Assembly (NCBI RefSeq): GCF_014635565.1
Contig: NZ_BMDB01000001.1
Coordinates: 1 to 64,000, forward strand
DNA: 64,000 bases
Source: Phocicoccus schoeneichii
GTDB lineage: Bacteria > Bacillota > Bacilli > Staphylococcales > Salinicoccaceae
Direction of reading: 5' to 3'
Both the position numbers and the translations under genes were made by a program. Positions 8,377 to 17,716 of this stretch are shown one piece after another; within the stretch, counting starts at the first letter, position 1, and every line of letters starts with the position of its first letter. A model generated the notes under the pieces. The model saw only the letters and a list, made by a program, of their open reading frames with translations. It searched no databases and was not told where the DNA came from.

Positions 8377-8844
8377 ATGAATCATATTGTATTATTTAGA
8401 CCAGATATTCCACAAAACACTGGGAATATTGGTAGAACATGTGCAGCAACAAACACAAAATTACATTTAATAAAACCATTAGGATTTGAAATTTCAGACA
8501 AGCATTTAAAACGTGCAGGTATGGATTATTGGTATGATCTTGATATCACCATGCATGAGAGCTTCGATGACTTTTTTGAAAATGAAAAAGGAGATTATTA
8601 TTTTATCAGTAAATTTGGGGAACAGTTCTATCACGAACAAGATTATAATGTCACTGACCGTGATGTGTACTTTATATTTGGGCGTGAGACAAAAGGACTG
8701 CCAGACGAAATTAAAGAAAAATATAGAGACCGTCTGATGAGAATCCCGATGGGTAAAGATTTTAGAAGTTTGAATGTATCCAATACAGTCTCACTTATAT
8801 TATATGAGGCTTTAAGGCAACAAGGATTTAAAGACTTAAGTTAG
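8377..8844 (+). CDS. trmL: tRNA (cytidine(34)/uridine(34)-2'-O)-methyltransferase
   Basis: SPOUT methyltransferase (YibK/CspR) that methylates the ribose at the wobble position of leucine tRNAs, here the CAA and TAA isoacceptors at 2325 and 618. The family's N-terminal PDIPQNTGNIGRTCA and the knotted SAM site (FGRETKGLP, IPMGKDFRSLNVSNTVS) are present. Length of 155 aa is typical. It follows queG at once and precedes nfrA by 10 bases, so all three share a transcript. Confidence 0.95.
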   Translation: MNHIVLFRPDIPQNTGNIGRTCAATNTKLHLIKPLGFEISDKHLKRAGMDYWYDLDITMHESFDDFFENEKGDYYFISKFGEQFYHEQDYNVTDRDVYFIFGRETKGLPDEIKEKYRDRLMRIPMGKDFRSLNVSNTVSLILYEALRQQGFKDLS

Positions 8845-8854
8845 GAGAATTATT

Positions 8855-9592
8855 GTGAACGAAACAATTAAACTATTACAAAATCATCGCTCAATCAGAA
8901 AGTTTGAGGACAAAAATTTAGATAAAGACACGGTACAAACGTTAGTGAAGTCAGCTCAACAAGCATCAACGTCAAGCTATGTGCAAGCATATTCAATCAT
9001 TGGTGTAACTGATCCCGAAAAGAAAAAAGCAATCAGAGAGATCAGTACACAAGCACATGTTGAAAATAACGGTCATCTATTTATTTTTGTAGTGGATTAT
9101 AACCGTCATAAAGAACTTGCAGCAAAATCAGATTATGACCTTAGTTTTGACTCAACAGAAAGCATGATTGTTGGGGTTGTAGATGCAACACTTGCGGCAG
9201 AAAACATGGCAATAGCAGCCGAATCAATGGGTCTCGGAATTGTATTCCTGGGCTCAATTAGAAATAATCCTGCAAAAATGATTGAAATTCTCAACTTACC
9301 AGAAGGCACATTCCCAGTGTTCGGAATGGCAGTTGGATATCCAGTAGAAGAGGGAAGTTTCAAAGAAAGATTACCATTTGAAGCGGTATATTTTGAAAAC
9401 GAATATCCAGAATTTGACGATGTAAAAAATGTCTTAAATGATTACGATGAAGCAGTGAATCAGTATTATAAATCGCGAGATGAAAACAAGCGTAACGACA
9501 ACTGGTCAAAACAAGTCGTGAAGACACTATCGAAAAAAGAACGATTAGACGTCCATGATGTCTTGAAAAAACAAGGATTCTTAGGACAATAG
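8855..9592 (+). CDS. nfrA: NADPH-dependent flavin oxidoreductase (nitroreductase family)
   Basis: FMN-binding nitroreductase-fold enzyme of the NfrA/FRP type, which reduces flavins and nitro-compounds or disulfides with NADPH; a staphylococcal NfrA has been studied in disulfide stress. It opens with the FMN-binding HRSIRKFEDK segment; GLGIVFLGSIRNNP and GMAVGYPVEE follow. The 245-aa length fits. The start is GTG behind TTAGGAG. It is the last gene of queG-trmL-nfrA. Confidence 0.88.
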   Translation: MNETIKLLQNHRSIRKFEDKNLDKDTVQTLVKSAQQASTSSYVQAYSIIGVTDPEKKKAIREISTQAHVENNGHLFIFVVDYNRHKELAAKSDYDLSFDSTESMIVGVVDATLAAENMAIAAESMGLGIVFLGSIRNNPAKMIEILNLPEGTFPVFGMAVGYPVEEGSFKERLPFEAVYFENEYPEFDDVKNVLNDYDEAVNQYYKSRDENKRNDNWSKQVVKTLSKKERLDVHDVLKKQGFLGQ

Positions 9593-9600
9593 ATAAACAA

Positions 9601-9630
9601 AAAAGACTAGACTTGTGTCTAGTCTTTTTT
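9601..9630. terminator. Bidirectional terminator
   Basis: A 12-bp stem (AAAAGACTAGAC and its complement, 9601-9628) with A and T runs either side. It serves nfrA and the convergent microprotein gene, whose stop codon follows it. Confidence 0.88.
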
Positions 9631-9747
9631 CTATTCGCGAATCTTGTTCGCACCGTCGTCTTTATATCCCCATTCGCTATCACGAGCTGCAGTTAAAATT
9701 GCAGTAATGAATGAAGCACAAACCATTAAAATTAAAATAGCTTTCAT
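9631..9747 (-). CDS. Small membrane protein (38 aa)
   Basis: A short open frame supported by an ideal ribosome site (GGAGGCA, seven bases before ATG) and by its own share of a bidirectional terminator. Residues 3-20 (AILILMVCASFITAILTA) form one hydrophobic helix; the tail is hydrophilic and charged (RDSEWGYKDDGANKIRE). It could be a single-pass membrane microprotein. I recognise no family. The frame stops exactly after the terminator stem, which argues for a real gene. Confidence 0.65.
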   Translation of the reverse strand: MKAILILMVCASFITAILTAARDSEWGYKDDGANKIRE

Positions 9748-9909
9748 TCTGTATGCCTCCAGTGCATTTCTTTAATAATTCCATTATATATGAATTCTAC
9801 TGATTAAAAAAGGATAATTTAAAATTCGCTGTTTAAAAAGTTGTTTAAAATGTGCAATCTAGGGTAATCTAATAATACTAAACCGTACATTAAATGGGGG
9901 ACTTTCAAC

Positions 9910-10500
9910 ATGGCTTTAAACTTTAAAATTTTCAAAACTAAAGAAGACGCAGATTTTTATCTTGCAGATATTATGAGAAAACAACTGAATAAAGATCCAC
10001 ATTCAGTACTCGCATTAGATTTAAATGACAAACTAGATGCGACATATAATAAATTTTTAGCGGGAACTAAAAGTAATACATTAAACTTAGCGAATGCAAA
10101 ATTATTTCTTTTAAACAGCGCAGGTGGAGCGAAGTTCAACCAGCTACAAATTCCAGAATCACAACTTAAAAATGTGAGTAATGACACAGAGTTAAGCAAC
10201 GAATTAGATAAAAAAGAAAAAATCAATGTTGCGATTTTAAATCTAGACGATCATTCAAACGTAGGATTTAAACGCAGTGATGACCAAGAGCAACTTCTTG
10301 CTGCAAAAGAACTATTTATTTATGCATCAGGAACTGACGCGGCAGAATCCGTATTAAAACTGTATAATGCAGACTTAAGCACGAGCGGGTCTTTATCTGA
10401 TGTAAAAAAACACAGAATGGTAACGGTAGTGTTAGATCAAGAGGCAGCTTCACGATTAGACGATGATTTCAGAGCGTATTACACGTATAAATTTGCGTAA
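9910..10500 (+). CDS. NagB/RpiA-like fold protein
   Basis: A 196-aa cytosolic protein whose N-terminus (FKTKEDADFYLADIMRKQL) and layout recall glucosamine-6-phosphate deaminase/6-phosphogluconolactonase-fold proteins, but the usual catalytic signatures are not recognisable. It may be a non-enzymatic or divergent member. The ribosome site is GGGGGA, and the next gene starts about 12 bases after its stop, so they are probably co-transcribed. Function unknown. Confidence 0.6.
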   Translation: MALNFKIFKTKEDADFYLADIMRKQLNKDPHSVLALDLNDKLDATYNKFLAGTKSNTLNLANAKLFLLNSAGGAKFNQLQIPESQLKNVSNDTELSNELDKKEKINVAILNLDDHSNVGFKRSDDQEQLLAAKELFIYASGTDAAESVLKLYNADLSTSGSLSDVKKHRMVTVVLDQEAASRLDDDFRAYYTYKFA

Positions 10501-10512
10501 GAGGTGAGTCTA

Positions 10513-10734
10513 TTGAAAGACAAATTAAGAAAAGATTCAAAAAATGTGGATGATAAAAATCAAGAAAACACAGATCCCAATGAAATGACTTTCGATATGG
10601 ATGACGTTGAAAGACTTGGAGATGAGATGGAAGAAATCTCTCAAAATAAGCACTCACCAATCGACAATGATAACTATGGTGCAGACTTTGAAGATGCAAA
10701 AAATGGAAATTTACACAAAAAGTCAGAAAACTAA
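10513..10734 (+). CDS. Small acidic hypothetical protein
   Basis: A 73-aa highly charged, low-complexity protein rich in Asp, Asn and Lys, with no hydrophobic stretch; probably disordered. I start it at the TTG at 10513, which is well spaced from AGAGGTGAG; a GTG at 10504 overlaps that site. It is coupled to the NagB-like gene upstream. No family recognised. Confidence 0.6.
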   Translation: MKDKLRKDSKNVDDKNQENTDPNEMTFDMDDVERLGDEMEEISQNKHSPIDNDNYGADFEDAKNGNLHKKSEN

Positions 10735-10825
10735 ATAATAAATGTAAGCATTGAACGTTTTATAATGAATCCTTCCTGATTTTGGGTTACACTATGTGTA
10801 AATACATTTTCAGGAGGATTTTTTA

Positions 10826-12214
10826 ATGTCTTACAGAATTGAACACGATACATTTGGAGAAATTCAAGTACCTAGCGAAAAGTTTTGGGCTGCTCAAACA
10901 CAACGTAGCTTACAAAACTTCCCTGTTGGTAAAGAGAAAATGCCAATTGAGGTCATCGTTGCATTTGCACAACTTAAAAAAGCGGCAGCAATTGTAAACA
11001 ATGAACTTGGAAAGCTATCTGATGCGAAGAAAGATGCAATTGTACACGCATGTGACAAAGTAATTGCACGCGAGCTTGATGAGCATTTCCCATTAGTAGT
11101 ATGGCAAACAGGTAGTGGTACGCAAAGTAACATGAACGTGAACGAAGTAGTAGCTCACGTAGCAAATGATTACTTAAAAGAACAAGGATCGGATGAAGTT
11201 GTTCACCCAAATGACGATGTGAATAAATCACAAAGTTCAAATGATACGTACCCAACTGCAATGTACGTTGCTTTAATGACTGCAGTAGAAGAAAAAACGA
11301 TTCCCTCTCTAAAAGTATTAAGAGATACTTTTAAAGAAAAAGAAGAGAAATTCCAAGACATCATTAAGATTGGTAGAACGCACTTACAAGATGCGACACC
11401 ACTTTCTTTAGGTCAGGAAGTTGGCGGATGGAGATATTCTCTAGATAAATCATTAGAAATGATTAACGAATCTAAAAAACAATTAGCAAACCTTGCAATC
11501 GGTGGTACTGCAGTAGGTACTGGTTTAAACGCACACCCTGAATTTGGTGACCGTGTTGCAGCACAAATTTCAAAGCAAACTGGTTTAGAGTTTGTTTCTT
11601 CTGAAAATAAATTCCACGCTTTATCACAATATGATGAAGTGGTTTATTTCCACGGTGCGTTAAAAGCACTTGCTGGAGACTTAATGAAGATTGCTAACGA
11701 CATCAGATGGTTAGCTTCAGGTCCACGTGCAGGAATTGGTGAAATCACTATCCCTGAAAACGAACCAGGATCATCAATTATGCCAGGTAAAGTAAACCCA
11801 ACACAAGCTGAAATGTTAACAATGGTTGTTGCACAAGTAATGGGTAACGATACAACAGTAAGTTTCGGTGCGTCACAAGGTAACTTTGAACTAAACGTAT
11901 ACAAACCAGTCATCCTAATGAATACATTACAATCTATTTACCTCTTAGGTGATGGTATGCAAGTATTCAACGATAACTGTGCTGTTGGTATCGAGCCAAA
12001 CATGGATGTTATTGATGAGTTATTAAACCGTTCATTAATGTTAGTTACTGCACTTAACCCACACATTGGTTACGAAAATGCAGCTAAAATTGCTAAGAAT
12101 GCACATAGTAAAGGAATTACACTTAAAGAATCAGCTCTTGAAACGGGTCTGTTAACTGAAGAACAATTTAACGAATGGATTCGTCCAGAAGACATGATTC
12201 ATCCTAACGCATAG
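10826..12214 (+). CDS. fumC: Fumarate hydratase class II
   Basis: Catalyses reversible hydration of fumarate to malate in the TCA cycle; iron-independent homotetramer. The full length (462 aa) and the superfamily signature [11 protein letters not shown] (near residue 314) are clear, as are [10 protein letters not shown] and [10 protein letters not shown], which line the active site. AGGAGG precedes the ATG. The ppx gene follows 12 bases after the stop, so read-through is likely. Confidence 0.97.
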   Translation: MSYRIEHDTFGEIQVPSEKFWAAQTQRSLQNFPVGKEKMPIEVIVAFAQLKKAAAIVNNELGKLSDAKKDAIVHACDKVIARELDEHFPLVVWQTGSGTQSNMNVNEVVAHVANDYLKEQGSDEVVHPNDDVNKSQSSNDTYPTAMYVALMTAVEEKTIPSLKVLRDTFKEKEEKFQDIIKIGRTHLQDATPLSLGQEVGGWRYSLDKSLEMINESKKQLANLAIGGTAVGTGLNAHPEFGDRVAAQISKQTGLEFVSSENKFHALSQYDEVVYFHGALKALAGDLMKIANDIRWLASGPRAGIGEITIPENEPGSSIMPGKVNPTQAEMLTMVVAQVMGNDTTVSFGASQGNFELNVYKPVILMNTLQSIYLLGDGMQVFNDNCAVGIEPNMDVIDELLNRSLMLVTALNPHIGYENAAKIAKNAHSKGITLKESALETGLLTEEQFNEWIRPEDMIHPNA

Positions 12215-12226
12215 TAGGTGTTTAAT

Positions 12227-13756
12227 ATGAAACGATTCGCACTGTTAGATATTGGTTCAAACACAATACGTCTGGTGTTATTTGAGTACACACCGGGAGA
12301 AGGGTTAAGAGAAATAAAAAATATCAAAACCCCTGCACGCCTTACGCAATATCTCGACGAAGATAATATCATGGAAGAAGCTGGAATTCTAAAACTTCTA
12401 GATATATTAGAAGGATTTAAGGGAATTGCAGACAGATATGATGTCACAGAAATACATACAGCAGCAACAGCTGCTGTGCGTGCTTCTAAAAACAATAAAG
12501 ATATAGAAAAACGTGTAGAAGAAGAGTTGAACTTCCCTCTTAGAATTTTAACCGGCGAAGAAGAAGCGTATTTTGGTTATAAAGCTGTTGTACATTCAAT
12601 GAGCTACAAAGATGCGATCACAATTGATATCGGTGGGGGATCTACAGAGCTTACGTTTTATGAAAACAAAAATCTTGTTTATTCGACGAGCCTTCCATTT
12701 GGTGTAGTCACGTTAAAAAATAAATTTTTTAAAGATGAACACAATAATGAAAAAGCAATCAAACAAACAAGAGAGTTTGTAAAAGATGAACTGAAGTCAG
12801 TGAGATGGATTAAAGATAGAAATATCCCGATTGTTGCTATGGGTGGGTCTGCACGTAACGTTGCAAGAATCCACCAAGCAATGATCAGTTATCCGATCGC
12901 TGGAGTTCATGGATACTCAATGCAACTTAAGCATTTACAAAAAGTTAACAATCTCTTAACAGAAACTTCAACAGAAGAATTAGATAATATTGATGGGCTT
13001 TCTAAAGACCGAACTGATTTGATTATTCCGAGTATCATCGTTTTCGAAGAATTATATGAGTTAGCAAATGCAACTGCGTTCGAGTTTTCTAGACAGGGTC
13101 TCCGTGAAGGTATTTCTATGGAGATCATTAAAGAAGACTATCCACTTGCTTTCAATAAATTTGAAGTCTTAGAGACATCTCTGATTGAACTATCGAACGT
13201 GTTCCACGTAGATAGAGAAAGTGGTAAAAAACGTGCTTCACTTGCCGAAGGGCTTTATCATGAACTGTTTAGACATGGTTTAATAGATGTGAAGCGAAAG
13301 CATAAATATCTGATGATGAATGCAGCTAAGCTTTATAAGCTTGGAGACTTTATAGATAGTGATGCAGGATCTCAACATACGTTCTATCTGCTTTCTAACT
13401 TTAATATTTTAGGGTTAAAGCACAAAGACAGAGTGAGACTAGCGCTTCTTGCGAGCTATAAAAATAATTCGTTATTATCATTTTACATGAGAGAAATCGA
13501 TTGGTTTTCTGACGAAGATCATGAGCAAATTAGAAAGATGGGTAGCATCGTCAAATTTGCAGATTCATTGAATAAATCAGAGACAGATACGGTTGTTGAT
13601 GTAATGATTAATGATAAAGGCGAGCGATTTGAATTAGTCGTGCGCTATACAGGTGATCCAGTTGCTGAAGAATACATGGCAATGCGACATATGAAACATA
13701 TCGAATACATCACTGAAAAGCCGATTGACTTAACTTTTGTAGAATATAAGGACTGA
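12227..13756 (+). CDS. ppx: Exopolyphosphatase (Ppx/GppA family)
   Basis: Hydrolyses terminal phosphates from inorganic polyphosphate (or guanosine pentaphosphate). The acetate-kinase/HSP70-like ATPase fold is seen in LLDIGSNTIRLVLFEY at the start, ATAAVR, and DIGGGSTEL near 140; the C-terminal half is HD-like helical. I start it at ATG 12227, which has AGTAGGTG at the right distance; a GTG nine bases upstream is less likely. With ppk directly after it, synthesis and degradation of polyphosphate are encoded together. Confidence 0.92.
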   Translation: MKRFALLDIGSNTIRLVLFEYTPGEGLREIKNIKTPARLTQYLDEDNIMEEAGILKLLDILEGFKGIADRYDVTEIHTAATAAVRASKNNKDIEKRVEEELNFPLRILTGEEEAYFGYKAVVHSMSYKDAITIDIGGGSTELTFYENKNLVYSTSLPFGVVTLKNKFFKDEHNNEKAIKQTREFVKDELKSVRWIKDRNIPIVAMGGSARNVARIHQAMISYPIAGVHGYSMQLKHLQKVNNLLTETSTEELDNIDGLSKDRTDLIIPSIIVFEELYELANATAFEFSRQGLREGISMEIIKEDYPLAFNKFEVLETSLIELSNVFHVDRESGKKRASLAEGLYHELFRHGLIDVKRKHKYLMMNAAKLYKLGDFIDSDAGSQHTFYLLSNFNILGLKHKDRVRLALLASYKNNSLLSFYMREIDWFSDEDHEQIRKMGSIVKFADSLNKSETDTVVDVMINDKGERFELVVRYTGDPVAEEYMAMRHMKHIEYITEKPIDLTFVEYKD

Positions 13757-13761
13757 TTGTA

Positions 13762-15852
13762 TTGAGTAAGAATTTAAATAATCGAGAGTATTATAACAAT
13801 AGAGAACTCAGTTGGCTGATGTTTAATTACCGTGTTCTAGAGGAGTCGATGGATAAATCGAATCCTCTTTTAGAACGCTTAAAATTTTTAGCTATTACAG
13901 CATCTAACTTAGATGAGTTTTATATGGTGCGTGTCGGTGGCTTAAAAGACCAAGAATTTGTTGAATACAACATTCCTGAGAATAAAACTCAACTCACACC
14001 AAATGAACAACTGGCTGAAATCAGCAAGTTAAACAAAAAGAATTGTATCAATACCTATAAACAATTCCAAATTTTGATGGATGAGCTAAGTGAGCACAAA
14101 ATACATTTTACACGTCCTGATGAACTTCCAAAGTCACTCCAAGGTGAACTTGAATCCACTTTTGATTCAGAGATTTTCCCAACTCTCACGCCACTTGGAA
14201 TTGACGCATACCGTAGTTTTCCTAAGTTAATGAATAAAAAAATTAATATTTACGTGGATCTATCTAATGAAACGAGTGAACAGATTGCGATTGTACAGTT
14301 GCCTAGTGTGCTTAAGCGATTCTATGAGTTTAAAGAATCTGGTAATACATTTATCGTGATGACTGAAGATATCATTGAAAAATTTGTGTACAAATTATTT
14401 AATGGATATAAAATTGAACGTACATTTAGTTTCAGAATCACAAGAAATGCGGACCAAACAATTCACGAAGAAGGTGCACTCGATATGTTAGTAGAAATCG
14501 AGCGCTTCTTAAAAGAGCGTGAAAAAGGGGTAGCAGTTAGACTTGAAATTGATATTTCAAAATTTAAAAAGATCAATGGGTCATTCTTAAGAAATTCACT
14601 TGCCTTAACTAAAGACGATGTTTTCAAATATGATGGACCACTAGATCTCACGTTTTTATTTGAGCTTGTGTCGAGATATAAGAACAAGCTGAATCATTTA
14701 ATTTTTAAACCTTTTTACCCACAAGTCCCAAAGTTTTTAGGTCAACAAAATATTTATGATTTAGCTTTAGAGAAAGATATATTTTTCCATCATCCATATG
14801 AATCATTCCAACCCGTCGTAGATTTTATAGAACAAGCATCTGAAGATCCGGATGTCTATGCAATTAAACAAACATTATACAGGGTTTCAAGCGATTCTCC
14901 AATTATTCAAGCACTGAAAAATTCCAGTGCAAATGGAAAGCAGGTAACTGTTCTGGTTGAACTTAAAGCACGTTTTGATGAAGAAAATAACGTGCAGTGG
15001 GCGAAAGAACTAGAAGATGCTGGATGTCACGTAATTTACGGTATTAACTATCTAAAAACACATTCAAAAATCACACTTGTAGTAAAGAAAGTGAAAGATG
15101 AGTTAGTGAGTTTTGTGCATCTAGGCACAGGGAACTATAACGATTCAACAGCAAAACTATATACAGATATGGGAATTATTACAACTGATAAAGAAATTGG
15201 TAGAGATGCAATTAACTTCTTTAACTATCTAAGTGGATATTCATCAAAACCGGAATATAAATCATTACTCGTTGCGCCTTATGATGTCCAAGACAAACTC
15301 GTAGAGTTTATTGATAGAGAAATTGAAATACAGAAGGCTGGAGGCAGAGGGTATATCTTTGCGAAGATGAATGCACTAACAGATAAGCGACTCATTAAAA
15401 AGTTACTAGAAGCATCCATAGCTGGAGTAAAAATCGATTTACTTATTCGAGGAATCTGTTGCTTAAGACCTAATATTGAAGGTGTCAGTGATAATATCAC
15501 TGTCCGTAGTATAGTAGGTCGATTCTTGGAACACTCTAGAATTTACTACTTCAGTAATAATAGCCAAGAAGAGATCTACTTATCAAGTGCGGATATGATG
15601 ACGAGAAACATGCTTAAACGTGTTGAAATTATGTTCCCAATTAAAGACGTAGAAGTCCAAAATGAAATCAAAGAGATCATGGATATATTCTTAAAAGATA
15701 ATGTGAAAACACGTATCGGACAGAATGATGGATCATATAAGTATGTAGAAACTACTGGAAAGAAAGTTAATGCTCAAGAAATGTTATTAAAACGTGCACT
15801 AAAAAATACAGAGCTCATTCAAATAGAAAATGCAAACATGAGTATAGATTAA
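13762..15852 (+). CDS. ppk: Polyphosphate kinase 1
   Basis: Makes long-chain polyphosphate from ATP, reversibly, through a phosphohistidine. The 696-aa protein has the N, head and two phospholipase-D-like C-terminal domains. His434 (in THSKITLV) matches the phosphorylated histidine and His591 (in EHSRIYYF) the second essential one. It opens with NNRELSWLMFNYRVLEE, typical of the N domain. The start is TTG, five bases after the ppx stop. A palindromic terminator follows. Confidence 0.96.
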   Translation: MSKNLNNREYYNNRELSWLMFNYRVLEESMDKSNPLLERLKFLAITASNLDEFYMVRVGGLKDQEFVEYNIPENKTQLTPNEQLAEISKLNKKNCINTYKQFQILMDELSEHKIHFTRPDELPKSLQGELESTFDSEIFPTLTPLGIDAYRSFPKLMNKKINIYVDLSNETSEQIAIVQLPSVLKRFYEFKESGNTFIVMTEDIIEKFVYKLFNGYKIERTFSFRITRNADQTIHEEGALDMLVEIERFLKEREKGVAVRLEIDISKFKKINGSFLRNSLALTKDDVFKYDGPLDLTFLFELVSRYKNKLNHLIFKPFYPQVPKFLGQQNIYDLALEKDIFFHHPYESFQPVVDFIEQASEDPDVYAIKQTLYRVSSDSPIIQALKNSSANGKQVTVLVELKARFDEENNVQWAKELEDAGCHVIYGINYLKTHSKITLVVKKVKDELVSFVHLGTGNYNDSTAKLYTDMGIITTDKEIGRDAINFFNYLSGYSSKPEYKSLLVAPYDVQDKLVEFIDREIEIQKAGGRGYIFAKMNALTDKRLIKKLLEASIAGVKIDLLIRGICCLRPNIEGVSDNITVRSIVGRFLEHSRIYYFSNNSQEEIYLSSADMMTRNMLKRVEIMFPIKDVEVQNEIKEIMDIFLKDNVKTRIGQNDGSYKYVETTGKKVNAQEMLLKRALKNTELIQIENANMSID

Positions 15853-15854
15853 AA

Positions 15855-15884
15855 AAACGTTAGACATATGTCTAACGTTTTTCT
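15855..15884. terminator. Bidirectional terminator
   Basis: A 26-bp perfect palindrome (15855-15880) flanked by A and T runs, between ppk and the convergent pseudouridine synthase gene. Confidence 0.9.
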
Positions 15885-15885
15885 A

Positions 15886-16704
15886 TTATGAATCAGGCAA
15901 ATAATCAAACTCAATCCATTCTCCTGTTATCGGATGATTGAATCCAATATGTGTTGCGTATAACTCCATGCGTTTTGAATGCATACCTTCATATACAGTG
16001 TCACCAATGATTGGTGCACCTATGTGAGCGAGATGTACACGTATTTGATGTGTACGACCTGTTTCTAACTTTGCCGTTACTTCATAGTGATCATCTACTT
16101 TTGTTGAACTGAGAATATGCGTCACTGCACGTTTACCACGTTTATGATCCACTTGCTGCGCATTCGTTGTGTGTGGCTTCTTACCAATACGTGCTTCAAT
16201 AATTTGAGGCTTTACATCTTTTGCCACTCTTGCAACATACTCTCGGTCAATCAGTCTATGCTCTAAATCATAATCTAGCATCTTTTTGATGTAAGGATTT
16301 AAAGCAACCAAGAGTAGACCAGACGTTGTTTGATCTAAACGATGAATCGGTTCGATGTAATCTACATTAAGCGTATGTTTTGCGTCGTTGATTAAAGTAT
16401 CTGTTTCGTCAGCATTCGGATGCGTTTTTTGACCATCCGGCTTATGGACTACCGCAAGATAATCATCACGATAGATAACCTCTACATCATTTCCACTTGG
16501 TTTATAATTAGACTCTGTTTCAAAGTCAGGGATATTCACAATATCTCCAGTAGAAATAGTTGCATTTAATTTGGCTGGCACATCGTTTATCTCTATATCT
16601 TTTGACATTCTTAGCCAGTGTAATTCTTTTTTGGGTATATGCATCGCTTGTAGTGCTTCGTCTAACGTCATGTTGTTTAGAGAATTCTTTATTTTAAAAA
16701 TCAT
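15886..16704 (-). CDS. RluA/RluD-family pseudouridine synthase
   Basis: Isomerises uridines in RNA; 272 aa. The catalytic Asp lies in HRLDQTTSGLLL (near residue 145), the signature of the RluA group. An S4-like N-terminal region (LDEALQAMHIPKKELHWLRM) precedes it, as in RluD-type enzymes. The target (23S rRNA or tRNA) cannot be told from sequence. Its start overlaps the end of the thioredoxin-like gene by four bases, so it is the last gene of a three-gene minus-strand operon with the disulfide pair. Confidence 0.9.
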   Translation of the reverse strand: MIFKIKNSLNNMTLDEALQAMHIPKKELHWLRMSKDIEINDVPAKLNATISTGDIVNIPDFETESNYKPSGNDVEVIYRDDYLAVVHKPDGQKTHPNADETDTLINDAKHTLNVDYIEPIHRLDQTTSGLLLVALNPYIKKMLDYDLEHRLIDREYVARVAKDVKPQIIEARIGKKPHTTNAQQVDHKRGKRAVTHILSSTKVDDHYEVTAKLETGRTHQIRVHLAHIGAPIIGDTVYEGMHSKRMELYATHIGFNHPITGEWIEFDYLPDS

Positions 16705-17204
16705 AACTCTTTTGCATCTTTAATCCACTGAGTGTAGTGCTCAGCTTTTTCTGGTGCACCTTCAGCTCGTTCAACTTCTTTACCATCTTTAAAGTAAATG
16801 AGTGTAGGTGTTACTTTACCCGCATGTTGTTGCATGAATTCTGGGTACTCTAATACATTTACTTGTACGAGATTGAAGTCTTCAGTGTTTTTAGAGTCTA
16901 TAAGTAGTGGCGTTGCTGTTTTACAATACTGACATACAGGACTCCATAAGTATACGAATACTTCTTCACCGTTTTCAATTTTCTTGTTCGTTTCATCTGG
17001 AGTTAAGTTAAATTGATAGTTTTTATCATCTAAAACATCTTTTGTTGGTCCTTGAAGTTCATTTGGTTCCTTATCCGTATAAGGATAATAACCTGAGTCA
17101 CTTAAGTTTTCAGGAGTTTCCTCTTTTTGAGACATAAAATAAAATACACCGCCAAATACGAGTACAATAGCGACAATAATCCCGTAGAAAATCTTGTTAT
17201 TCAT
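16701..17204 (-). CDS. Membrane-anchored thioredoxin-family protein
   Basis: A 167-aa protein with an uncleaved signal anchor (residues 5-24) and an extracytoplasmic thioredoxin domain whose active site is CQYC within WSPVCQYC (near 92-95). A cis-proline stretch (KVTPTLIYF) follows. The neighbouring DsbB-like protein suggests it is its partner in making or reshuffling disulfides outside the membrane, like Bacillus BdbA. The partnership is inferred from the eight-base overlap with that gene. Confidence 0.85.
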   Translation of the reverse strand: MNNKIFYGIIVAIVLVFGGVFYFMSQKEETPENLSDSGYYPYTDKEPNELQGPTKDVLDDKNYQFNLTPDETNKKIENGEEVFVYLWSPVCQYCKTATPLLIDSKNTEDFNLVQVNVLEYPEFMQQHAGKVTPTLIYFKDGKEVERAEGAPEKAEHYTQWIKDAKEL

Positions 17205-17613
17205 TTTTATTTCCTTTCTTGATTAAGAATGTTAATACAATAATTATAAAAAATGCCGTGAGGCTTAGGAATGGAATTGTAATAAAACCAAACCAGTTGA
17301 TGAAGACACCTGCACATGAACCATCTGAACATGCATTTAGATTATCTTTTAAAAAATCAAACTTTTGTAATCCATAATGATAAAGACCAATTAATAATCC
17401 GATAATCGACATGACTCGAATATATAATCGTGCACCATAATCATCTTTTATAGTCGCAATTAATGAAATAATTACGAGTGGATACATTAGAATGCGCTGA
17501 TACCAACAAAATTCGCATGGAATATATTCTCTAATCTCTGAAAAGTATAGAGATCCGAGCGTTGCAACTAAAGATACTATGAATATCAGTTGCATATAAA
17601 GTTTATTTTTCAA
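17197..17613 (-). CDS. bdbC: DsbB/BdbC-like disulfide oxidoreductase
   Basis: Four-helix membrane protein (138 aa) that passes electrons from exported thiol oxidases to quinone. The first cysteine pair is in CEFCWYQR (near 33-36), the hallmark of the family; the second pair is in NACSDGSC (near 91-97) in the second external loop. The start is TTG, behind GAGGTGACC. Menaquinone, made by the men genes in this window, would be the electron acceptor. First gene of the operon. Confidence 0.92.
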   Translation of the reverse strand: MKNKLYMQLIFIVSLVATLGSLYFSEIREYIPCEFCWYQRILMYPLVIISLIATIKDDYGARLYIRVMSIIGLLIGLYHYGLQKFDFLKDNLNACSDGSCAGVFINWFGFITIPFLSLTAFFIIIVLTFLIKKGNKNE

Positions 17614-17716
17614 GTGGTCACCTCATTTTTTTGTAAATGCGCTATATTTATTTTATCATGAGAATAAGAGAGATACTAAAAAAGAATGGCTATTTTATAA
17701 CAGTTATGGTGATAAC

